NCBI GenBank assembly: GCA_022710975.1
Contig: JAKLGA010000012.1
Coordinates: 124,001 to 188,000 of the forward strand
Reading direction: 5' to 3'
DNA: 64,000 bases
Origin: Myxococcota bacterium
GTDB taxonomy: Bacteria > Myxococcota > B64-G9
The notes beneath the pieces were generated by a model, which saw only the letters and a program-made list of their open reading frames with translations, searched no databases and was not told where the DNA came from. This document shows positions 1-7,843 of the stretch, piece after piece (positions within the stretch are counted from its first letter, which is position 1; every line of letters begins with the position of its first letter). A program made the translations under genes and the position numbers.

Positions 1-1
1 T

Positions 2-982
2 CCCGTGGCGCGTCCCTTCCCCAGCGCGCTCGACTGGCTCTCGGCCCTGGGCTCGCGCCGGGCGCGGGAGCTGCTCGAGCCCGAGGTGCAGCGGATGCCG
101 GCGCTGGCCGCGCGGCTGGAGGCCACGGCCCTGGAGCTGCGCGCGCGGGGCCTGACGGGCTCGCTGTCCGATCGCTGGCTGCTGGCCCTGCGCTGGCTGG
201 TGCTGCCGTTCCCCGCGGGCTACGCCGCCTTCCAGCGCTCGCCGCCCTGGGCCGAACGCGGCCTGGTCGCGGCCGCCGCCTCCTGGGCCGAGCTCCGGCG
301 GGACACCGTCCTGTACGTGGAGCCGCCCGTGGTGTGGATGGAGGGCGGCGAGGAGGAGCGCCTGCCGCCGTCTCGGGCCGGCTTCGTCGAGCCGCTGCCC
401 GAGCTGTACGCGGAGCTGGGCGCGCTGCTCGGCGCGGCCCGGCAGGCGCTGCTCGAGCTGGGCGGGCCCGGGGTGGTGGAGCCCGGCTGGGAGGCGCGCC
501 TGGCCAGCCCGTCCCGCAAGCTCGAGGAGATGGGGGAGCTGGTCGCCTTCCTGGAGCGGGCCGCCCGGAAGGAGCTCCTCGGGCAGGGGCTCGGGCGCGA
601 GGAGCACGAGCGGCTGCACACCATCGGCGGCTGGCTCGAGGGGTTGCTGGCCGGGAAGGGCAAGCTGCACCTCGATCCCGCGCCCGTGGCGTCCGACGTG
701 TACTACCTGGGGGACCCCGAGACCGGCCAGCGCCGGCCGCTCATCGCCGCCACCGGCCCGGTGGATCACCTGTGGGTGGCCCTGCCGCTCGGCAGGCGGG
801 TGGTGCTGGCGCGCGGGGCCGTGTCGTCCTACTGGGAGTTCCCGGCCGACGCGCCGCTGTCCGACGAGGCCTGGCGCGGGATGCTCGAGCAGGGCCAGGC
901 CCCTCCCCAGCCCGCCTGGGCCAGGCCGCAGGCCACCACGCCGCGCAAGCCCGGATCGACCCGCCCGCGTGCCCGGGAGTGA
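2..982 (+). CDS. DUF3160-family protein, C-terminal part
   Basis: C-terminal end of a DUF3160-type protein. The frame is open to the left edge of the window, so the GTG at 5 is only the first possible start and the gene very likely begins upstream. The last third carries the ending typical of this family: HTIGGWLEGLL, then LHLDPAPVASDVYYL, a degenerate dipeptide-rich stretch, and VVLARGAVSSYWEF near residues 270-285, followed by a basic Pro-rich tail. The family is usually 700-1000 residues long and found in exported proteins of Myxococcota and related groups. Its biochemical role is not established, so none is assigned. The stop is TGA at 980. Confidence 0.7.
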   Translation, partial: PVARPFPSALDWLSALGSRRARELLEPEVQRMPALAARLEATALELRARGLTGSLSDRWLLALRWLVLPFPAGYAAFQRSPPWAERGLVAAAASWAELRRDTVLYVEPPVVWMEGGEEERLPPSRAGFVEPLPELYAELGALLGAARQALLELGGPGVVEPGWEARLASPSRKLEEMGELVAFLERAARKELLGQGLGREEHERLHTIGGWLEGLLAGKGKLHLDPAPVASDVYYLGDPETGQRRPLIAATGPVDHLWVALPLGRRVVLARGAVSSYWEFPADAPLSDEAWRGMLEQGQAPPQPAWARPQATTPRKPGSTRPRARE

Positions 983-988
983 GCCTCG

Positions 989-1000
989 TCACGCGCGTGA
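989..1000. promoter_or_regulatory. 12-bp palindrome, candidate activator site
   Basis: TCACGCGCGTGA is a perfect 12-bp palindrome lying about 115 bp upstream of the sigma-54-type promoter at 1112. That is the usual distance for the upstream binding site of a sigma-54 enhancer-binding protein. The sequence and spacing are visible; binding is inferred. Confidence 0.35.
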
Positions 1001-1111
1001 ACTCCATTCACAGGCGCGCGACGCCGCGGGCGCTCGCGCGGGTAGCCCGTGGAGCCCTCATGTGCGTCTGCCATCGGTGAATTCCGGCCCGCCCGCCGGG
1101 CGCCGCAGGGG

Positions 1112-1128
1112 CTGGCACGCGCCTTGCT
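1112..1128 (+). promoter_or_regulatory. sigma-54 (-24/-12) promoter for the methyltransferase gene
   Basis: The sequence CTGGCACGCGCCTTGCT matches the sigma-54 consensus TGGCACG-N4-TTGCW at every position. The GG is at 1114-1115 and the GC at 1126-1127. Transcription would begin near 1139, giving a leader of about 45 bases before the ATG at 1184. RpoN itself is encoded at 17731 and a candidate activator of the right class at 63137, though nothing ties that activator to this promoter. Confidence 0.75.
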
Positions 1129-1183
1129 GATGGACAGCACCGGGCTCGCGCGGATCGATCCGGAGCCCGGAGGCGAGGCTGCC

Positions 1184-1765
1184 ATGAAGTCCATCCTGAC
1201 CCGTGCCCGCAGGCGCTTCCAGATCGGCAAGGCCTACTGCATGGCCAAGGAGATCGCGCCCCACCTGCCAGCCAAGGCGAGCATCGTGGACATCGGCTGC
1301 GGGAGCGGGTTCATCGCCTTCCACCTGCGCGGGCTGCGGGGCGGAGAGGTGATGGGCGTGGACGTGCTCGACGTGCTGCAGGCTCCCATCCCGTTCCAGC
1401 CCTTCGACGGGCAGACGCTGCCCTTCACCGACAGCACCTTCGACGCGGCCCTGTTCTGCTACGTGCTGCACCACACCCGGGAGCCGCAGGCGCTGCTGGC
1501 CGAGGCCCGGCGGGTGGTCAGGCCGGGCGGGGTGATCGTGATCTACGAGGACGTGCCCCACTCCTGGTGGGACTGGGCGTTCGCCTGGCGCCACTCGCTC
1601 GCCTGGACCTCCCGCACGGGGCCCTGCCGCTTCCGATCGTTCCTGGGCTGGCAGGAACTGTTCGGCCGGCTGCGGCTCAGCGTGCGCCGCTGCCGGCTCC
1701 TGTCGCGCTGGAGGAACCTCGGCCACCCCGTGCAGCGGGCCTTCTACGTGCTCCAGGTGCCCTGA
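1184..1765 (+). CDS. class I SAM-dependent methyltransferase
   Basis: A 193-residue methyltransferase of the Methyltransf_11 type. Motif I is IVDIGCGSGFIAFHL near residues 28-42, the motif II/III region is FDAALFCYVLHHT near 87-99, and the post-motif is VVRPGGVIVIYED near 109-121. Together they form the SAM-binding Rossmann fold. The substrate cannot be read from the sequence. The frame is open further upstream to 1049, but the ATG at 1184 (MKSILTRARRRF) sits about 45 bases after a consensus sigma-54 promoter that would lie inside the longer version, so 1184 is preferred. It stands alone, before a larger gene at 1833. Sigma-54 control suggests conditional expression. Confidence 0.8.
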   Translation: MKSILTRARRRFQIGKAYCMAKEIAPHLPAKASIVDIGCGSGFIAFHLRGLRGGEVMGVDVLDVLQAPIPFQPFDGQTLPFTDSTFDAALFCYVLHHTREPQALLAEARRVVRPGGVIVIYEDVPHSWWDWAFAWRHSLAWTSRTGPCRFRSFLGWQELFGRLRLSVRRCRLLSRWRNLGHPVQRAFYVLQVP

Positions 1766-1832
1766 CTGCGCGCTGGCAGGAGGCGGCCCGCCCGGGGTAC
1801 GATGGGCGGCATCGCCGGGGAGGGCGAGCCGC

Positions 1833-4154
1833 ATGATCCTGATCGCGCGCACCTCACGCTACCGGGAGTACCTCCAGGAGAACCTGCGCCTGCTGGCCGG
1901 AGCCCGCGGGGAGACCTTCGTGGTGCGCGTCCGGCGGGAGCGGGTCGAGTCCGGCCTGCTCGAGCGCTCGCTCGCCCAGGAGCCGGTGCTGCTGCTGCTC
2001 AGCGAGGCGCCCCACGAGCGCCCGGCCGCCGTGCGCCTGGCGCGGGTGGCCGAGGCCCGCCTGGAGGACGACCGCCTGACCCTGCGCCTGCTGCTGGGGG
2101 GCTACCCGATCCCCGAGGCGTCCACCGCCGCGCTGGGAGCCCGCCTGGCGGGTGCCGCGCCGGGCGCGCTGCTGGAGCTCCCGGAGGGTAACCTCGTGGT
2201 GGAGGCCGAGGGCGTGGACGAGGAGCGGGCCTGGCGGGCGGCCGTGGACCGGCTGCTCGACGGCGAGGCCGCGCCCTTCTTCAAGGACAGCGTGTTCATG
2301 CGCCCGGTCGGCCTGTGGGAGGTCGAGGGCGGCGCCGAGGCCGAGCCGCTCGCGCTGCGCACCGACGGGCTGTACGAGCTGGCCCTCGACTGCCACAACC
2401 CCCACCTCGCGCCCGAGGCCCGCGCGGCCTGCCGGCTGGGCGCCGGGCACGATCCGGCCGAGCTGGAGCTGCTGCCGCTGCCTCGCCCGTCGCCCTGGGG
2501 TCAGGTGCGCGTGCGGGTGCGGCCGCTGGTGCCCGGCTCGGCCCGGCTGCAGCTCTTCGTCCGGCCGGGCGCCGAGGTGAGCACCCGGCTGGCCCTCGAG
2601 CTGCACGCCACCGGCGCGCAGGCCGTCCGTCCGGCGGCCTGCGGCGAGGTGGCCGGCGAGGCCCTGCGGCGGGGCGTGCGGGCCGTGTGGGGCGTGCTCG
2701 CCCGCCGCGACGCCCTGCGCGCGCCGGGGCTCGAGCGCGAGGTCCTGGAGACCATGCTGGGGCTGCTGCCCGAGGACGGCGAGCTGCGCCGGGCGCTGGC
2801 GCTGTGCCACCACCGCGCGGGGGCGCACGCCGAGGCCTGGCGCCTGTTCGACGAGCTGGGCGCCCAGCACCTGCTGCCCGAGGACCGCCTGCCGCACCTG
2901 CTGTCCGCCTGCGCGGTGGGCGCCCCGCCCGAGGCGCTGCTCGAGCTGGCCGGCAGACTGCCCTGGGACCAGGTGGACGCGGACGCGGCCCGGCGCCTGG
3001 GCGCGGCGGTGGCCGGCCTGCCCGAGCGGGCGCTGCTGCCGCTGCTCGAGTCGCTGGCCTACTTCGGCACCGAGCGGTTCCTGGCGGACATCTGGCGCGA
3101 GGCGCGGGACGCGATCCGCAGCCCGGGCGCGCTGCTGAAGACCAGCGCGCTGCTCCACGAGACCGGGCTGCTCACCCCGGCCGAGATCGCCCGCTACCTG
3201 GTCGAGCGCGTCCAGGTGCTGGAGCTGCGCGACCCGGGCGTGGACGCGCGCCTGGTGGAGCTCGGGCTGGAGGCGCCCCAGGCTCCGCCCGGCTTCGGCG
3301 AGGCCCTGGCGCGCGAGCTCGCGCGGCTGGCGGCGGAGGGGGAGCCCGGTGAGGCCCGGGCGCGCCTGGAGGCCGCCCGCGCCCGCCTCACCCCGGCCGC
3401 CCACGAGCAAGCCCGCCTCGGCCTGGCCGAGGCGCTGCTGGGGGCGGGCGGCGAGGAGGCGGCGGGCGTGGCCGCCGCCCTGCTGGTGGCCGCCGGGGAG
3501 TCGGCCCGGCGGCGCGGGGACCTGGAGGCGACCGCCGAGCTCCTGGAGCGCGCCGCGGCGGCCGATCCGGGGGAGCCCGGCCTGCCCGCGGCCCAGGCCG
3601 CGCTGGAGCGCGCGGTCGGCGCCCAGGAGCCGTTGCTGCTGCTGGGCGAGGCCCTCCAGGGGCAGCGCCTGGCGCGCCTGCGCGAGCGGCTGGCCGGCCA
3701 GCGCCTGGTGGTGGTGGGCGGCCCCCAGGCCCGCCCCTGGGTCGAGGAGCTGCGGCGCGAGCTGGCGCTGGCCGAGGTCACCTGGTTCCCCTCGCGGCTG
3801 GGCGAGCCGCCGCGGCCCGAGGCCGTGCGCGAGGCGCTCTCCGGCGCGGCCGGGCTGGTGGCGGTCCTGACCTTCTACGTCGGCCACCACGTGGCCGAGG
3901 CGGTGCGCGACGAGGCCCGCCGGCGCGCTCTGCCCTGCGCCTTCGTGACGGCGGGGACCTCCAAGGCCGCACTCCTGCGAGCGCTGCTGCGCGCCGGTCT
4001 GGACGGGCCCGCGGGCCCGCCCGAGTCTGCTCAGACGGCGCCGTCAGGTGCGCTGGACGCAGGCGCCGAGGGCTCGCCACCGCCGGCCGGACCGCGGCGC
4101 ACCCAGAGGATCAGGGGAGCGAAGGGCGCGAAGAAGAAGGCCAGGGAGCGGTAG
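1833..4154 (+). CDS. large alpha-helical repeat protein with DUF2325-like C-terminal domain
   Basis: A 773-residue cytoplasmic-looking protein without signal peptide or membrane segments. Residues 1-260 are a mixed alpha/beta region I do not recognise. Residues 265-590 are Ala/Leu/Glu-rich helical repeats resembling TPR. Residues 620-720 look like DUF2325: a first strand RLVVVGG, the segment GLVAVLTFYVGHHVAEAV, and a last strand PCAFVTAGTSK, matching that family's GG near the start and H in the middle. DUF2325 is a small Rossmann-like domain of unknown function. The C-terminal 50 residues are low-complexity and basic, and overlap the convergent gene at 4031 by 124 bp. That could mean the true stop is read correctly but the tail is disordered. 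Function unknown. Confidence 0.7.
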   Translation: MILIARTSRYREYLQENLRLLAGARGETFVVRVRRERVESGLLERSLAQEPVLLLLSEAPHERPAAVRLARVAEARLEDDRLTLRLLLGGYPIPEASTAALGARLAGAAPGALLELPEGNLVVEAEGVDEERAWRAAVDRLLDGEAAPFFKDSVFMRPVGLWEVEGGAEAEPLALRTDGLYELALDCHNPHLAPEARAACRLGAGHDPAELELLPLPRPSPWGQVRVRVRPLVPGSARLQLFVRPGAEVSTRLALELHATGAQAVRPAACGEVAGEALRRGVRAVWGVLARRDALRAPGLEREVLETMLGLLPEDGELRRALALCHHRAGAHAEAWRLFDELGAQHLLPEDRLPHLLSACAVGAPPEALLELAGRLPWDQVDADAARRLGAAVAGLPERALLPLLESLAYFGTERFLADIWREARDAIRSPGALLKTSALLHETGLLTPAEIARYLVERVQVLELRDPGVDARLVELGLEAPQAPPGFGEALARELARLAAEGEPGEARARLEAARARLTPAAHEQARLGLAEALLGAGGEEAAGVAAALLVAAGESARRRGDLEATAELLERAAAADPGEPGLPAAQAALERAVGAQEPLLLLGEALQGQRLARLRERLAGQRLVVVGGPQARPWVEELRRELALAEVTWFPSRLGEPPRPEAVREALSGAAGLVAVLTFYVGHHVAEAVRDEARRRALPCAFVTAGTSKAALLRALLRAGLDGPAGPPESAQTAPSGALDAGAEGSPPPAGPRRTQRIRGAKGAKKKARER

Positions 4155-5527
4155 CGCAGCCCCGTCAGCACGGCGTCTGCTCCCGCGGCCGCCCGGGCGC
4201 GGAGCGCGTCCGTCACGTCCTGGAACATCGCCACGGGCTGGAGGCCCGGCGCCCCCGCCCGGGCCAGGGCGCGCAGCTCCTCCCACCAGTCCGCCCCCAG
4301 GGCCCAGACCACCAGCAGCCCGAGCGCCCCGGGCCAGAAGAGCTCGGCCGCCAGGCCCAGGCCGCGCTGCACGGCCAGGTCGCACAGCGCCAGCCCGACC
4401 AGGAAGGCCGAGCTCCAGGCCCGCGCGCGGAGCCACGCCCGCCGCTGCGCTCCCTGGCGCCAGGCCCGCCGGTGGCGCCAGTGGAACCAGGCCGAGGCCG
4501 GGACCGCCAGCAGCGCCACCAGGCCGGCGATCGAGGCCAGGTAGGTGCCGCTGCCCGGCGCGACGAGCTGGGAGAACCGCGTGAGCCAGTCGCCCTCGAA
4601 GAAGGTGGCCAGCACGGAGGGCGCCAGCGCCAGGACGAGCGCGACCTCCAGGGGCAGCGTCCCGCAGGTGGGCAGGCGCGCGGGCAGGCCGGCGCCCAGG
4701 CGCTCGCCCTGCCGCCACAGCCGTCCGAAGGCCCACAGCAGGCCGCCCAGCGCGGCCACGAGGGCCGCCAGCGCGAGCGGGGCGAGCAGCTCCTGGCGGA
4801 CCGCCCGCTGCGCGCCCCACACGCCCCAGGGCAGCCCGGACAGGAGGTCCACCAGCAGCACGACCGCGAAGCCGCGGCCCAGCCCGAAACGATCGACCAG
4901 CCAGGCGCCCAGCGCCCAGACGCACGCCCCGGCGGTGAGCACCAGCGCGGTGCCCAGGCGGAAGAGCTGCCCGGGATCGGCCACCAGGTCCGGGGCCGAG
5001 GGGTTGTGGAACCGCAAGGTCCAGGTGAGCTGCTCGAGCTGCCAGGCGGTCAGGTAGCCCCGGGCGAGGGACCAGGCCAGCCCCAGCCCGAGCCCGACCT
5101 GGGTCAGGCGGTGCCGGAAGGCGAGATCGTCGCGCCGCCTGGCGCGCCAGCGAGGCCGGATCAGGGCGGCCAGCTCCACCAGGACGAGCCCCACCAGGAA
5201 CGGGGTGGGGCCCAGGCTGAGCGCCCCCCGGGCGACGGCGTCCAGGCGCCACGGGCCGCCCGCGAGCGAGGCGAGCCCCTCGGTGTCCACCAGCGGCATG
5301 GGCAGCCAGATCCCCAGCCAGAGCGCGACGGCCACCCCGAGGGTCCAGGCCAGCCGGCGTGTCAGGGCGCGGGGCCAGGGTGGCGCGGGCGGGGCCGGTG
5401 TCGGCGCGGGCAGCCGCGCGACCAGGACGGCGCCGCAGTCCGGGCAGCGGCTGATCTCCGGGCGGCACTCGGCCGGGCGCCCGGTCCGCGCCCGGTGGGG
5501 GCAGGCCGGGTCAGGGCAGAAAGGCAT
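4031..5527 (-). CDS. zinc-ribbon membrane protein, divergent SecY-like translocase homologue
   Basis: A 498-residue protein starting at the ATG at 5527 (MPFCPDPACPH). Residues 4-40 hold four Cys in two pairs (CPDPAC and CPDC), a zinc ribbon. The rest is about ten hydrophobic helices. Several segments align by eye with SecY landmarks in the right order: LPMPLVDTEGLA resembles the IPxPGVD after TM1, ALSLGPTPFLVGLVLVELA resembles the FALGIMPYISASIIVQLL helix, WLVDRFGLGRGFAVVLL resembles WLGEQITERGIGNGISLII, and GTLPLEVALVLALAPSV resembles the plug-proximal GVIPIIFASSLL. The usual cytoplasmic loop Arg residues are not conserved. I infer a SecY paralogue rather than the housekeeping channel, which sits in a ribosomal operon. 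An uncharacterised polytopic protein is the alternative. It is divergent from the ECF sigma gene across 57 bp. Confidence 0.6.
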   Translation of the reverse strand: MPFCPDPACPHRARTGRPAECRPEISRCPDCGAVLVARLPAPTPAPPAPPWPRALTRRLAWTLGVAVALWLGIWLPMPLVDTEGLASLAGGPWRLDAVARGALSLGPTPFLVGLVLVELAALIRPRWRARRRDDLAFRHRLTQVGLGLGLAWSLARGYLTAWQLEQLTWTLRFHNPSAPDLVADPGQLFRLGTALVLTAGACVWALGAWLVDRFGLGRGFAVVLLVDLLSGLPWGVWGAQRAVRQELLAPLALAALVAALGGLLWAFGRLWRQGERLGAGLPARLPTCGTLPLEVALVLALAPSVLATFFEGDWLTRFSQLVAPGSGTYLASIAGLVALLAVPASAWFHWRHRRAWRQGAQRRAWLRARAWSSAFLVGLALCDLAVQRGLGLAAELFWPGALGLLVVWALGADWWEELRALARAGAPGLQPVAMFQDVTDALRARAAAGADAVLTGLRYRSLAFFFAPFAPLILWVRRGPAGGGEPSAPASSAPDGAV

Positions 5528-5550
5528 GCGGTCCTCCGCCTCCTGTGTAC

Positions 5551-5556
5551 GGAACC
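5551..5556 (+). promoter_or_regulatory. GGAACC, candidate ECF-type -35 box
   Basis: The 57-bp gap between the divergent genes at 5527 and 5585 contains GGAACC, the -35 core of many ECF-sigma promoters, in the orientation that would serve the sigma gene itself. No clear matching -10 element is visible in the AT-rich stretch that follows, so autoregulation is only suggested. Confidence 0.3.
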
Positions 5557-5584
5557 GCTTGATTATTTTCGAAAAGAAAAGGAA

Positions 5585-6223
5585 ATGGAAGCGGAGGCAA
5601 CCCGTGCGGGCCTGGTCCGGTCCAAGCCTGTGATGCTGTCGCTGATCGCCACGAACCCGGAGGTGCGCTTGGTGGTCCCGCCCGAGGCCGTCGCTGCCGC
5701 GGGACCCGCGGAGGACCGCGCGCTGCTCGAGCGCTGCCGGGCCGGCGACGAGCGGGCCATGCAGCAGCTCTACACGCGGCACGCCGGCCGGCTGTTCGCG
5801 CTGGCCCGGCGCATGACCGGCAGCCGGGCGGACGCCGAGGACGTGGTGCAGGAGACCTTCCTGCGCGCCTGGCGCAGCCTGGACGGCTTCCGCGGCGAGG
5901 CCGCCGTGGGCACCTGGCTGTACCGCATCGCCCTGAACCGGTGCCGGGACGCCTTCGCCCGCCGGCGGCCCACCGTGCCCGAGGTCGAGGGCGCCGCCCC
6001 GCCGCAGGCGGGTGACGCCATGGCGCGCCGCTCGCTCGAGGCCGCGCTCGGCGAGCTGCCCGAGGGCTACCGGGAGGTGCTGGTGTTGCACGACGTGATG
6101 GAGCTGGAGCACCCGGAGATCGCCGCCATCCTGGGGGTCGAGGTGGGCACCTCGAAGAGCCAGCTCCACAAGGCCCGCAGCAAGATGCGGGAGCTCCTGG
6201 CCGCCCGCGGCCAGGCGGCCTGA
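5585..6223 (+). CDS. ECF-family RNA polymerase sigma factor
   Basis: A 212-residue group IV sigma factor. Region 2 spans about residues 58-118 (LYTRHAGRLFALARRMTG, DAEDVVQETFLRAWRSLD, TWLYRIALNRCRD) and recognises the -10 element. Region 4 spans about 152-208 (LGELPEGYREVLVLHDVM, then a helix-turn-helix ending SKSQLHKARSKMREL). The ATG at 5585 follows AAAAGGA closely. An internal ATG at 5633 would still keep both domains but has no ribosome site. The next gene, 17 bp downstream, encodes a zinc-finger membrane anti-sigma factor, so this is a sigma/anti-sigma pair. A GGAACC box upstream hints at autoregulation. Confidence 0.9.
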   Translation: MEAEATRAGLVRSKPVMLSLIATNPEVRLVVPPEAVAAAGPAEDRALLERCRAGDERAMQQLYTRHAGRLFALARRMTGSRADAEDVVQETFLRAWRSLDGFRGEAAVGTWLYRIALNRCRDAFARRRPTVPEVEGAAPPQAGDAMARRSLEAALGELPEGYREVLVLHDVMELEHPEIAAILGVEVGTSKSQLHKARSKMRELLAARGQAA

Positions 6224-6240
6224 GGTACGAGGAGGACGCC

Positions 6241-6912
6241 ATGGACGACACGAGAGACACCCGCTGCTTGGTCCAGGCGAGCCCCGAGGAGCTGTCGGCC
6301 CTGCTGGACGGCGATCTGGAGCCGGCCCGGGCCGCGGAGCTCGCCGCCCACCTGGATCGTTGCCCGGCCTGCTGCCAGATCGCGGCCGAGCTCGGCGCGG
6401 TGCGGGGCGGGTTGCGGGCGCTCGGCGACGCGGACCGCGCCGAGGCTGCCCAGGCGCGCGACCTGTGGGCGGACATCCGCCGCGAGCGCCGCCGCGAGGT
6501 GCGCGCGGAGCGCGGCGAGGGCCAGGCCTGGTGGCGGCGGTACTGGCTGGCGCCGGCGGGCGCGCTGCTGGGCGCGGCGGCCGCGGCGCTGGTCCTCTGG
6601 CTGGTGTTCGTGCCGGGTCCGCAGACGGGGCGCGCGCCGGTGGAGGCGCTGACCGCGGTGCTGGACGCCGAGCGGACCTACCAGCTGGCCATCGCCGGGC
6701 TGGAGGGCTCGCTGGCCCAGCCGCAGGCCGGGTACGACAGCGAGACCCAGCGGACCATCAGGCAGGGGCTGGCGGACATCGACACGGTGATCGAGCGCTG
6801 CCGCGAGGCGCTGCGGGCGTCCCCGGACGACCTGGGCGCGCACCGGGCCATGCTGGCCGCCTACCAGCACAAGGTGGACTTCCTGAGCGATCTGGTGGGC
6901 GAGGCCCTCTAG
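6241..6912 (+). CDS. membrane anti-sigma factor with zf-HC2 domain
   Basis: A 223-residue partner of the ECF sigma factor. Residues 10-50 form the zinc-finger anti-sigma domain, with the H-x3-C-x2-C core AHLDRCPACC near residues 37-46. One hydrophobic segment, LAPAGALLGAAAAALVLWLV, lies near residues 102-122, leaving a periplasmic region of about 100 residues that is mostly helical. In this family the cytoplasmic N-terminus binds and silences the sigma factor until an envelope signal releases it. The ATG at 6241 lies 17 bp after the sigma gene with GAGGA upstream. The gene is followed 15 bp later by the DUF4097 gene, so the three form one operon. Confidence 0.85.
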   Translation: MDDTRDTRCLVQASPEELSALLDGDLEPARAAELAAHLDRCPACCQIAAELGAVRGGLRALGDADRAEAAQARDLWADIRRERRREVRAERGEGQAWWRRYWLAPAGALLGAAAAALVLWLVFVPGPQTGRAPVEALTAVLDAERTYQLAIAGLEGSLAQPQAGYDSETQRTIRQGLADIDTVIERCREALRASPDDLGAHRAMLAAYQHKVDFLSDLVGEAL

Positions 6913-6927
6913 AGGAGGCGTGAGGCC

Positions 6928-7761
6928 ATGAGAACCCTGAAGCGAACGTGCTGGCTGGTCCTGCCCGGGCTGCTGCTGGCGGCCCCGGCGCTGGCCGGGG
7001 AGCGCACCTGGCCCGCCACGGGGCTGAGCGCGGTGGAGCTGCTGACGACCTCGGCGGACCTCGAGCTGCGCGGCTGGGACCATCCCGAGGTGAAGCTCGA
7101 ATCGGAGGAGGCCGGGCGGGTGGGCGACGAGTCCCAGGCGGGCGTGCTCAAGCTGCGCGGGGACGTCGATCTGGTGCTCTACCTGCCCGCCGGGCTCAAG
7201 GTCGGCGTGCAGGGGGTCAGCGGGGACGTGCGGGTCCGCGGCCTGGGCGGCCGGCTGCGCGTCCAGACCGTCAGCGGCGACGTGGCCGTGGACGGCGCCG
7301 GCCAGGGGCTCGAGGTGATCACCGTGAGCGGGGACGTCGAGGCCCAGCGGGTTCGCGGCGAGGTGCTGCTGAAGACGGTCAGCGGCGAGCAGAGCGTGGC
7401 CGACCTCTCGGGCGAGCGCCTGGAGGCGTCCTCTGTCAGCGGGGAGATCCGCGTGCGCGCGGCCGAGCTGCGCGAGCTGCGGGTCAAGAGCCACAGCGGG
7501 GACGTGGACTTCGACGGCCGGCTGGACCCCGGGGGCCAGGCGCGGCTGTCCAGCTTCAGCGGGGACGTGCGCGTCAACCTGCCCCGCGGCTCCGGCTTCG
7601 AGCTGGAGGCCGAGACCACCAGCGGCGAGATCCGCGTGGCCGGCGAGCTGGTCTGGTCCGAGCGCAGCGCGGAGCGGGCCGTGGGCCGGTGCGGCGCGGG
7701 CGGGACCGAGCTGCGGCTGTCCTCCCGGAGCGGCGACCTGGTCGTGCGCGTCGGCGACTGA
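6928..7761 (+). CDS. exported DUF4097 beta-helix protein
   Basis: A 277-residue protein with a signal peptide (residues 1-23, ending PALAGE). The body is a run of VSGDV-type repeats (GVSGDVRVRGL, TVSGDVAVDGA, TVSGDVEAQRV, SVSGEIRVRA, SHSGDVDFDG, SFSGDVRVNL), the hallmark of DUF4097, which builds a short right-handed beta-helix resembling bactofilin or adhesin cores. Such proteins often sit next to anti-sigma factors or transmembrane regulators and are thought to act in the envelope; no activity is established. It is third in the ECF operon, 15 bp after the anti-sigma gene, so it is a likely structural or sensory element of that pathway. Confidence 0.8.
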   Translation: MRTLKRTCWLVLPGLLLAAPALAGERTWPATGLSAVELLTTSADLELRGWDHPEVKLESEEAGRVGDESQAGVLKLRGDVDLVLYLPAGLKVGVQGVSGDVRVRGLGGRLRVQTVSGDVAVDGAGQGLEVITVSGDVEAQRVRGEVLLKTVSGEQSVADLSGERLEASSVSGEIRVRAAELRELRVKSHSGDVDFDGRLDPGGQARLSSFSGDVRVNLPRGSGFELEAETTSGEIRVAGELVWSERSAERAVGRCGAGGTELRLSSRSGDLVVRVGD

Positions 7762-7843
7762 ACGCCGGCGGCCCGGAGCACCCCACCGAAAAGCCTTGCC
7801 GGCCCCCCCCTGCTCGGGCAGGTAGTTGCCCTGAGGTGATCCG

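Noticed and set aside
1854-3890. Long open frames on the opposite strand of several large genes (for example 1854-3890, 7574-10747 and 59553-63020 on the minus strand, and 8185-10827 and 56967-60293 on the plus strand)
   Set aside because: They are by-products of high GC at the third codon position. Their translations are Arg/Ala/Gly/Pro/Gln-rich without recognisable motifs, while the other strand carries clear domains.
7815-7835. Sigma-54 promoter before the DUF5916 gene (GG and TTGC at the right distance)
   Set aside because: The -24 block (CGGGCAG) matches only at GG, so it is not distinguishable from chance in GC-rich DNA.
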